The notes beneath the pieces are model-generated. The model had not been told where the DNA came from. It did not search any database and saw nothing but the letters and a program-made list of their open reading frames with translations. Position numbers and translations under genes: made by a program. From contig NZ_JABANC010000001.1 of the NCBI RefSeq assembly GCF_012931685.1, forward strand, positions 186,001 through 250,000: 64,000 nucleotides of DNA. The letters are read 5' to 3'. Below are positions 27,177-33,580 of this stretch, in pieces (positions within the stretch are counted from its first letter, which is position 1; every line of letters begins with the position of its first letter). Source of the DNA: Hanstruepera ponticola (GTDB lineage Bacteria > Bacteroidota > Bacteroidia > Flavobacteriales > Flavobacteriaceae).

Positions 27177-27383
27177 ATGCCCATAATTGTAAATTTAGAC
27201 GTCATGATGGCGAAGCGAAAAATGTCTTTAAACGAACTCTCTGAACGTGTTGGTGTAACGCTCTCAAACCTTTCTATACTTAAAACAGGTAAAGCCAAAG
27301 CCGTTCGTTTTAGTACTTTAGAAGCGATTTGCAAAACCTTGGATTGCCAACCTGGTGATATTTTGGAATTTGAAAACGATTAA
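27177..27383 (+). CDS. Small HTH regulator (XRE/YozG-like)
   Basis: 68 residues, essentially one helix-turn-helix: L-D-V-M-M-A-K-R-K-M-S-L-N-E-L-S-E-R-V-G, then T-L-S-N-L-S-I-L-K-T-G-K-A-K-A-V-R-F. The C-terminal C-Q-P-G-D-I-L-E-F is typical of the YozG-type partner of DUF2975 proteins. It is coupled to the DUF2975 gene with 3 nt between stop and start. Confidence 0.92.
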   Translation: MPIIVNLDVMMAKRKMSLNELSERVGVTLSNLSILKTGKAKAVRFSTLEAICKTLDCQPGDILEFEND

Positions 27384-27391
27384 CAGCTAAT

Positions 27392-27417
27392 GGATTCCTG
27401 CCTACGCAGAAATGACA
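27392..27417. repeat. Dispersed intergenic repeat, copy 1
   Basis: GATTCCTGCCTACGCAGAAA plus TGACA is shared, with one change, with 31496-31520. It lies directly ahead of the methyltransferase gene and supplies an in-frame ATG (27412) that is probably not the real start. Confidence 0.6.
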
Positions 27418-27420
27418 ATT

Positions 27421-28080
27421 ATGAGTAAGAAGTACAAACAACCCTGGCCAACCAAAGCCGTTATGGAACAAATCTATGACCAGCATCTTTGGGGTGGGCA
27501 CGATTTTGATTTTTATTCTGGTGAAGGTTCTCACAAACCTGAAATTATAAAACCTTATCTAGAAAAAGTCATATCATTTTTAAAATCATATCAAAACACA
27601 TTAGAGGTTTGCGACTTGGGTTGTGGCGATTTTAATATAGGAAAACAGCTCACACCTTACACCAAAAAATATATAGCCATTGATATTGTTGATAACCTCA
27701 TTGAAAGAAATAAAAAGCTTTATCATGAAGAACATTTAGAATTTCATTGTTTAGATATTTCAAAAGATAAACTCCCTCCCGTAGACTGTGTAATACTCCG
27801 TCAAGTTTTGCAACACTTATCTAATTCAGAAATACAGCATATAATTCAAAAAATAGTCGATTATAAATACATCATTATTACGGAGCATATACCATCAGGT
27901 AAATTCACTTCTAACAAAGACATTATTTCTGGCCAAGGCATTCGGCTTAAACACAATAGTGGTGTTGACCTTATAAAACCTCCCTTTCATTTAAAAGTTA
28001 AGAATCAAACCGTTTTACACGAGCATATTTTGCCTAATGAAAACGGCTGTATAAAAACTATTCTCTATACAACGTTTTAA
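27421..28080 (+). CDS. Class I SAM-dependent methyltransferase
   Basis: 219 residues from ATG-27421. The SAM-binding motif is V-C-D-L-G-C-G-D-F-N-I-G (about 62-73), followed by the acidic I-A-I-D-I-V-D and post-motif C-V-I-L-R-Q-V-L-Q-H-L-S. No substrate domain is recognisable, so the methyl acceptor is unknown. An earlier in-frame ATG at 27412 lies inside a dispersed repeat and is rejected as start. Confidence 0.8.
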   Translation: MSKKYKQPWPTKAVMEQIYDQHLWGGHDFDFYSGEGSHKPEIIKPYLEKVISFLKSYQNTLEVCDLGCGDFNIGKQLTPYTKKYIAIDIVDNLIERNKKLYHEEHLEFHCLDISKDKLPPVDCVILRQVLQHLSNSEIQHIIQKIVDYKYIIITEHIPSGKFTSNKDIISGQGIRLKHNSGVDLIKPPFHLKVKNQTVLHEHILPNENGCIKTILYTTF

Positions 28081-28086
28081 ATTACT

Positions 28087-28118
28087 TTGGTTTTAAATAC
28101 ATAAAAAGCCTAACTTCG
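28087..28118 (+). promoter_or_regulatory. Bacteroidota-type promoter of the P1 peptidase gene
   Basis: TTG (28087-28089), 21-nt spacer, TAACTTCG (28111-28118), 25 nt before the ATG at 28144. Same -7 box as at 12114 and 29354. Confidence 0.6.
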
Positions 28119-28143
28119 TTAGCGTAGAATTAAAACCAAAATC

Positions 28144-29316
28144 ATGAAAACCAACCTTTTTATTTTAGTATTCGTACTCGCTTGTTTTTTTAGTTTCGGA
28201 CAAACACGAGCTAGAGATTTAGGCATTCCGTTTAAAGGTGAAACCGGAGAATTTAATGCCATAACAGATGTAAAAGGTGTAGAAGTTGGCTATAGCACCA
28301 TAATTTCTGGTGAAGGTGAAAACATTGTTGGCAAAGGTCCTGTTAGAACTGGTGTGACTGCCATTTTCCCAAGAGGCAAAGCCAAAAAATTTAGTCCTGT
28401 TTATGCCAATTGGTACAGCTTAAATGGTAATGGCGAAATGACTGGAACCACTTGGATTACCGAATCTGGTTTTTTAGAAACACCTATTATGATTACCAAT
28501 ACCAATAGCGTTGGCGTAGTTCGTGATGCTGTATTAAAATATTATGTTGACAACGATTGGTATAAAGGCGAAGATTGGTGGTACACCTATCCTGTTGTTG
28601 CAGAGACCTACGATGGTTTTTTAAATGATATTTATGGCTTTCATGTAAAAGAAGACCATGTACTGGAAGCTATAGAGGATGCCAAAACTGGGCAAATAGC
28701 TGAAGGTAATGTTGGTGGCGGAACTGGTATGATGTGTTTGGGTTACAAAGGCGGCACAGGAACATCATCACGCGTTATAAAAGTTGGACCAAAAGAATAT
28801 ACCATTGGTGTTTTGGTACAATCTAACTTTGGTGCGAAAAGAAATCTCACCATTGCAGGTGTGCCAGTAGGTGTTGAATTAAAAGACACTTTAAATTATG
28901 TGTATAAAGCACCACCAAAATCTAGACGACAAGAAGGTGATGGCTCCATAATTATTGTTTTAGCGACAGATATTCCACTGTTACCGCACCAATTAAAACG
29001 TGTAGCACAACGCATTCCATTAGGTGTTGGATTGGTTGGTGGACGCGGCAGTAATGGCTCTGGAGATATTTTTATAGCTTTTTCAACTGCCAATGAAGAA
29101 GCCTTTAATCGTGACGATTTTGCAAGGGTTGAAACCTACCCTAACGACCAATTATTTCCTGTATTTGATGCAACCGTTAATGTTGTTGAAGAAGCCATAA
29201 TTAATGCCATGATAGCAGCCGAAACTATGGAAGGCATTAACAACAACAAGGCTTATGGCATACCTCATGACCTTTTAATTGAAACTTTAAAAAAATATAA
29301 CCGTATTAAAGAATAG
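28144..29316 (+). CDS. Exported P1-family (DmpA-like) aminopeptidase, S58
   Basis: 390 residues with a signal peptide (about 1-19, cleaving after F-S-F-G-Q). The domain matches the DmpA/BapA family of self-cleaving N-terminal nucleophile peptidases: R-A-R-D-L-G-I-P-F-K-G near the N-terminus, G-G-G-T-G-M-M-C-L-G-Y-K-G-G-T-G-T-S-S-R, then V-Q-S-N-F-G. These enzymes release N-terminal D- or beta-amino acids or small residues. In DmpA the nucleophile is a Ser of a G-[ST]-x-S-type region further on (here G-G-R-G-S-N-G-S-G-D is a candidate). Periplasmic location is inferred from the signal. Confidence 0.88.
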   Translation: MKTNLFILVFVLACFFSFGQTRARDLGIPFKGETGEFNAITDVKGVEVGYSTIISGEGENIVGKGPVRTGVTAIFPRGKAKKFSPVYANWYSLNGNGEMTGTTWITESGFLETPIMITNTNSVGVVRDAVLKYYVDNDWYKGEDWWYTYPVVAETYDGFLNDIYGFHVKEDHVLEAIEDAKTGQIAEGNVGGGTGMMCLGYKGGTGTSSRVIKVGPKEYTIGVLVQSNFGAKRNLTIAGVPVGVELKDTLNYVYKAPPKSRRQEGDGSIIIVLATDIPLLPHQLKRVAQRIPLGVGLVGGRGSNGSGDIFIAFSTANEEAFNRDDFARVETYPNDQLFPVFDATVNVVEEAIINAMIAAETMEGINNNKAYGIPHDLLIETLKKYNRIKE

Positions 29317-29330
29317 ACACCTAATTTAAC

Positions 29331-29361
29331 TTGATTCTAACCGTTAAAAAAGCTAACTTCG
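29331..29361 (+). promoter_or_regulatory. Bacteroidota-type promoter of small membrane gene
   Basis: TTG (29331-29333), 20-nt spacer, TAACTTCG (29354-29361). Same box and spacing as at 12091-12121. Confidence 0.6.
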
Positions 29362-29370
29362 TTTACAGTA

Positions 29371-29400
29371 GATATGAATCATTAAAACGGATTCATATCA
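29371..29400 (+). other. Perfect hairpin in leader of small membrane gene
   Basis: GATATGAATC (29371-29380) and GATTCATATC (29390-29399) are perfect 10-bp inverted repeats around a 9-nt loop ATTAAAACG. It is placed a few nt after the presumed transcription start, so it may be an operator or a leader stem affecting translation. Confidence 0.6.
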
Positions 29401-29423
29401 AAACGTTGTATGCAAGCTAAAAA

Positions 29424-29927
29424 ATGACGAAAAACCTATCGAACATATTATTTGGACTATTTAGTTTTTTGACAGGAGTTCTAATTGCTTGGTTTACCGT
29501 TGGACAGGTTCGTCAAGTGATAAGAAATTTTTATCAATGGACGACAGGAAATGCTTTTCAATTCCACGGAAAACACATAATAATTAACCTCGATCCAATT
29601 TACTATTTGACCTTCGGTTTAGCTGTTCTGACTCTTTGGTATTGTTTGAAAGGACTGACTTTAAATAGGGCTATTATTTGGACGGGAATTTCGACCATTT
29701 TAATTATTGCAACTGCGGTTGTTTACACTTGGATTGACGGAAACTTAAGAGTGATTTCTTGCACAATGTGTGATGATGGAATTGTAAGTCTCCATTGGAA
29801 TGACTTGAATTACAACCTTGTTTCGGAATTGAGCTTATTAATCGGATTGACACCATTAATTATCAGGACAATTAGAAAAAGAAAAAAAAGCCAGCACACA
29901 ACAAAACCTATACGCAATGCGGGCTGA
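29424..29927 (+). CDS. Small hypothetical membrane protein
   Basis: 167 residues with four predicted TM helices (about 8-28, 52-72, 80-103, 134-150) and a basic C-terminus (R-T-I-R-K-R-K-K-S). Between TM3 and TM4 is a short exposed loop with C-T-M-C. I do not recognise a family. The gene is flanked by a leader similar to that of the 12228 gene and by a long folded element downstream, both unlike the surrounding housekeeping DNA. Confidence 0.6.
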   Translation: MTKNLSNILFGLFSFLTGVLIAWFTVGQVRQVIRNFYQWTTGNAFQFHGKHIIINLDPIYYLTFGLAVLTLWYCLKGLTLNRAIIWTGISTILIIATAVVYTWIDGNLRVISCTMCDDGIVSLHWNDLNYNLVSELSLLIGLTPLIIRTIRKRKKSQHTTKPIRNAG

Positions 29928-30080
29928 AGGAATAACCGAAAGTTTAGAGCTTCTATTCCGCCAAAGCTCCGCTTTGACGTTTTTGTTGAATAAATTGAAA
30001 AACACAAAACGCAGCTTTGGCTACCGTTTGTGCAAGGTGGACAAGTAAGAACTTCTAGAACCGCACTGCGCATAGCCAAA
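29908..30080. repeat. Long structured inverted-repeat element
   Basis: CTATACGCAATGCGG (29908-29922) is complementary at 13 of 15 positions to CCGCACTGCGCATAG (30061-30075). Inside are further perfect pairings: GGAATA/TATTCC, CAAAGC-TCC-GCTTTG, GTTTTT/AAAAAC, and TTTGGCTA (30016-30023) with TAGCCAAA (30073-30080). The left arm overlaps the end of the 29424 gene. Higher GC than the flanks. It may be an attC-like recombination site, a MITE-like relic or a structured RNA. Apart from the TAAACGAAACT motif at 30084 I see nothing else in the 288-nt gap. Confidence 0.55.
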
Positions 30081-30215
30081 CCGTAAACGAAACTACAATT
30101 TCTTAAACTCCCATTTCATTAGCATTCACAAACATTTGACACTTTTTTGACAGTTTTTATACCGCAATAAGGAAGTCTTACCGCTACATTTGACTAAACG
30201 TAAAAAACAAAACCC

Positions 30216-30998
30216 ATGAAAAAGCGTCTAATTATTTTTAGTCTAATTGCAGTAACCGTTAGTTTAGCTGCCTACAGTTTTATAAATCGAGATTCTAAAG
30301 TTTTAGTCAAAACAACAGAAGTTAAAAAAGACTTACCAAATACGCCAGTTAGTTTTGCAGACAAAAAACCATTAGAGTTTTTCTTTTATGTTGGATCACG
30401 TTTTGAGAGCATTAAAAAAAGTAAGATTGAAAACGCAACATCAATCTACGATTTCATTTCGGCTGAAGACAAAAACCAAATTAAAAAACTACTTGCTACA
30501 GAGCTTATTTTAGTTATAAACGATAAGCGAACCCATATGCGTGAATATGGTACAGAAGAAATCCTCACAAGCGAACAATTAAAACTATTACAATCTATAG
30601 GTTACTCAAAACATTTTGTAATGAAAGCGCTTTATCAGAATTATGACTCTGAGCATCACGATTTTAATCCGCATTATACCGTAGTTCCTGAAACGCAAGC
30701 ATCGTATGAAGCAGGAAACAAGGCTCTATTAAAATACCTAAAGGAAAACAAATCTAAAGACTCACGTTTTATTGATGAAAAGAAATTACAAGCGGTTAAA
30801 GTGTCCTTCACCATTACAAAGGACGGCATCATGGAAAACGTGAATCTAGACAGAACCACGGGATATCCACAATTAGATTTAGAATTAAAGGAACTCATTA
30901 AGAATGCACCTGGAAATTGGATTCCAGCAAAAAATCAAGACGGCAATCCGGTTGACCAAGAGTTAGTCATGTCATTTGGATTGGCGGATATGTGCTAA
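30216..30998 (+). CDS. Exported protein with C-terminal TonB-C-like domain
   Basis: 260 residues. An uncleaved anchor or signal lies at residues 4-22. The last 75 residues or so (V-S-F-T-I-T-K-D-G-I-M-E-N-V, then L-K-E-L-I-K-N-A-P-G-N-W-I-P-A-K-N-Q-D-G) resemble the TonB C-terminal domain. There is no proline-rich spacer. The middle region is not recognised. It is the third such protein in the window (see 2161 and 2620). Its stop is one base from the stop of the convergent gene at 31000. Confidence 0.7.
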   Translation: MKKRLIIFSLIAVTVSLAAYSFINRDSKVLVKTTEVKKDLPNTPVSFADKKPLEFFFYVGSRFESIKKSKIENATSIYDFISAEDKNQIKKLLATELILVINDKRTHMREYGTEEILTSEQLKLLQSIGYSKHFVMKALYQNYDSEHHDFNPHYTVVPETQASYEAGNKALLKYLKENKSKDSRFIDEKKLQAVKVSFTITKDGIMENVNLDRTTGYPQLDLELKELIKNAPGNWIPAKNQDGNPVDQELVMSFGLADMC

Positions 30999-30999
30999 T

Positions 31000-31479
31000 T
31001 CACTTTACTGGTACCCAAACTTCCTCATTAGCGTTTGAATCCATAGGATTATAGCCTTCAGGTAATTTTTCAAAATGCGGTCTGTTGTCTAATTCAAATT
31101 CTGAATTTGGGAACCAGTCTCCATGCAGGTGTTGCCAAAATTGCGGAAAGCCTTGAGCAGAACCTTGATACTTAAAAACCAAATAATTTCCAGCTGGAAT
31201 AGTGAACAATTCCATGCCTTCAGGAACACTAGAAGCATCAGAAACCGCAACACCTACCCACTTTTCAAATGTAATTGATGGGTAGAATGCTTTAAAATCA
31301 AAATGATTATAATTTTGAAGTGAAAACGAATGAGTCCCTACACGATTTTGAATGTCATGACGTCTCGGCATAAATAAGCGTGCTAACTTTCCTGTTTCCG
31401 CATTTATATTTTGAAATGACATTTGGGCTTTCATGCCAATCATTAAAACGTCTTCAGACTTCACCAATTTATAGTTCAT
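31000..31479 (-). CDS. GyrI-like small-molecule-binding domain protein
   Basis: 159 residues matching the stand-alone GyrI-like/AraC effector-binding domain: an N-terminal beta strand Y-K-L-V-K-S-E-D-V-L-M-I-G, W-V-G-V-A-V-S-D, I-P-A-G-N-Y-L-V-F-K-Y-Q-G, F-W-Q-H-L-H-G-D-W-F-P-N-S, and the closing P-H-F-E. No DNA-binding region is present, so it likely binds or hydrolyses a small hydrophobic compound. Apparently monocistronic. Confidence 0.85.
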   Translation of the reverse strand: MNYKLVKSEDVLMIGMKAQMSFQNINAETGKLARLFMPRRHDIQNRVGTHSFSLQNYNHFDFKAFYPSITFEKWVGVAVSDASSVPEGMELFTIPAGNYLVFKYQGSAQGFPQFWQHLHGDWFPNSEFELDNRPHFEKLPEGYNPMDSNANEEVWVPVK

Positions 31480-31495
31480 TATACTACTTGCTATA

Positions 31496-31554
31496 GATTC
31501 CCGCCTACGCAGAAATGACAGTTAAATAATTTTGTCATGTTGAGCTTGTCGAAA
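31496..31554. repeat. Dispersed intergenic repeats, copy 2
   Basis: 31496-31520 matches the repeat at 27393-27417 with one change. 31540-31554 (TTGAGCTTGTCGAAA) is identical to 12169-12183. Both lie in the gap between two minus-strand genes and have no coding potential. Confidence 0.6.
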
Positions 31555-31584
31555 CATCTCAAAAAGATTTGCGAATTACTTCAC

Positions 31585-32718
31585 TTATGATTTATTACAA
31601 ATCTCATTTAAAATCCACAGATAATCTTCACGATTCTTTACAAAATCCCTATCCGAAATATCAATAGTTTTCACATTCAATTCGGTTTGATTCTTTAAGA
31701 ATTCCAGATACCCAGAATTTATTTTATCTAAATAATCGTTTTCAATATTTTGTTCGTAATCGCGACCACGCTTTTTTATGTTTTCTTGCAAGCGCTCTGT
31801 GTTTTGATATAAATACACATACAATTCAGGCTTGGCAATATCTTTATACATTAAATAGAACAAACGTCTGTAGAGTTTAAATTCATCTTCTGGCAAGGTG
31901 ATTTTTGAGAATATAAGCGATTTATAAATATCGTAATCACTAACAATAAAATCCTTAAACAAATCCAGTTGAGATAAATCGTCACTAATTTGCTGATATC
32001 TATCAGCCAGAAAACTCATTTCTAACGTAAAGGCATAGCGTTTTGCATCTTCATAAAACTTGGGTAAAAACGGATTATCTGCAAAACGTTCCAATATGAG
32101 TTTCGCATTGAAATCGTTTGAAATTTTTGTAGCTAAACTCGTCTTGCCTGCTCCAATATTCCCTTCAATAGCTATGTAATTGTATTGTGATAAATTAAAT
32201 TTCTTACTCGGATTTTTTAACCAAATATTTATTGGTTCAAGTGTGCTTTTATCTTCGCATTTTTCTAATAATTCTGAAATGGTTTGATTTAAAGTTGGAT
32301 GTACTTGTTTTGGTCCAATTTCAAATAAGGGTTGTAAAACAAATCTCCGGTTAGGCATTTGTGGGTGAGGCACCATTAACGCTTTGGTATGAATAATATC
32401 ATTGTTAAAAAGCAGAATATCTAAATCAATAATGCGTGACTCGTAGCCGCCAGATTTTAAGCGCTCACGACCCATTTTGGTTTCTATTTCCAATAAATTT
32501 TCTAATACCTCTTGAGCAGACTTCTCTGTTGAAGCCACCAAACAGGTGTTTAGAAAATCAGGACCTTCAAAACCTAATGCAGGTGTATTATAAACCTTGG
32601 CTATAAGTTGTACGTGGCCTACTTTCTTAAAAATAGCATCAACAGCTTCTTGAAGATTTTTTAACCTATCCCCTTGATTACTCCCTAATGATATATAAAC
32701 GGTATTTTGTTGACTCAT
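31585..32718 (-). CDS. folK: HPPK (FolK) / deoxynucleoside kinase fusion
   Basis: 377 residues from ATG-32718; the codon 12 bases upstream is only TTG. The N-terminal half (about 5-160) is 6-hydroxymethyl-dihydropterin pyrophosphokinase: Y-I-S-L-G-S-N-Q-G-D, F-L-N-T-C-L-V, S-R-I-I-D-L-D-I-L-L and P-H-P-Q-M-P-N-R-R-F-V-L. The C-terminal half (about 180-377) is a deoxynucleoside kinase: Walker A G-N-I-G-A-G-K-T, L-E-R-F-A-D-N, F-L-A-D-R-Y and the lid R-G-R-D-Y-E-Q. It would join a folate biosynthesis step to phosphorylation of salvaged deoxynucleosides. Similar fusions occur elsewhere in the Bacteroidota. Confidence 0.95.
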   Translation of the reverse strand: MSQQNTVYISLGSNQGDRLKNLQEAVDAIFKKVGHVQLIAKVYNTPALGFEGPDFLNTCLVASTEKSAQEVLENLLEIETKMGRERLKSGGYESRIIDLDILLFNNDIIHTKALMVPHPQMPNRRFVLQPLFEIGPKQVHPTLNQTISELLEKCEDKSTLEPINIWLKNPSKKFNLSQYNYIAIEGNIGAGKTSLATKISNDFNAKLILERFADNPFLPKFYEDAKRYAFTLEMSFLADRYQQISDDLSQLDLFKDFIVSDYDIYKSLIFSKITLPEDEFKLYRRLFYLMYKDIAKPELYVYLYQNTERLQENIKKRGRDYEQNIENDYLDKINSGYLEFLKNQTELNVKTIDISDRDFVKNREDYLWILNEICNKS

Positions 32719-32790
32719 AGCGCAGGCCAAAATAACTAAAAGAAAATTTAATAGTTTATATTTACAAAGCCTATTTATTCACAATTTTCA

Positions 32791-33495
32791 ATGACCGTAA
32801 AAGATAAACTTCTCGCACATCGTATCTACCTCCTATTAGCCGCTTTATTTATTACCTCATTGGTTGTTTCAAATTTAATATTTCAGAAGTTTTTTTATTG
32901 GTATCCATTAGAAGTAGAGGTGTTTGATACTAAATTATTTGAAATATCAGTTGGAATATTACCTTATCCTATCACCTTTTTAATAACAGACTTAATTAGT
33001 GAGATTTACGGAAAAAAAGCAGCTAACCAAGTTGTAATTACAGGAATATTTGCCTCTATTTTCTCTATGGCAATTATTTATACAGCCAATGCAGTTCCTG
33101 CTACTTCCTGGTCTCCAGTGTCCGATAAACTTTTTACAACTGTTTTTGGAAGCACTGCCATAGCCGTTATGGCTAGTATGTTGGCTTATTTGTTTGCGCA
33201 ATTTGTGGATATTCAAATTTATCATTTTTGGAAAAACCTGACTAAAGGGAAACATTTGTGGTTACGCAATAACTTTTCTACGTTCTTCTCGCAATTTGTT
33301 GATACTTGCACCATTTTATTGCTACTTTGCTCATTTCAAATTATAGCTTGGGACAAATTTCTCGGTTTATTAGTGGCAGGATTTCTTTTTAAAGTCCTTA
33401 TTGCGGTTTTGGACACACCTTTTTTGTATTTGAGCACATATCTGTTTCGAAAAAGATTTAATTTGAAAATCAACGAAGAGATTAGTCTTATTTAG
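32791..33495 (+). CDS. yhhQ: Queuosine precursor transporter, YhhQ/VUT family
   Basis: 234 residues with six or so TM helices (about 12-32, 52-70, 80-100, 115-140, 165-185, 195-215). The conserved D-L-I-S-E-I-Y-G-K-K-A-A segment and F-S-Q-F-V-D-T motif identify the VUT_1/YhhQ family, which imports queuosine precursors (preQ0/preQ1) for tRNA modification. Divergent from folK-dNK. Substrate is inferred from the family. Confidence 0.9.
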   Translation: MTVKDKLLAHRIYLLLAALFITSLVVSNLIFQKFFYWYPLEVEVFDTKLFEISVGILPYPITFLITDLISEIYGKKAANQVVITGIFASIFSMAIIYTANAVPATSWSPVSDKLFTTVFGSTAIAVMASMLAYLFAQFVDIQIYHFWKNLTKGKHLWLRNNFSTFFSQFVDTCTILLLLCSFQIIAWDKFLGLLVAGFLFKVLIAVLDTPFLYLSTYLFRKRFNLKINEEISLI

Positions 33496-33580
33496 TATTA
33501 AAGTTTTATTAAACTTCTGACATTCAAAGTCTAATCAATCTCAACAAACGTATATACCTACAAACCGATTACTATCACTT

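Noticed and set aside
29810-30079. 89-codon minus-strand frame at the end of the 29424 gene
   Set aside because: It is antisense to the coding end and passes through the folded element; no homology recognised.
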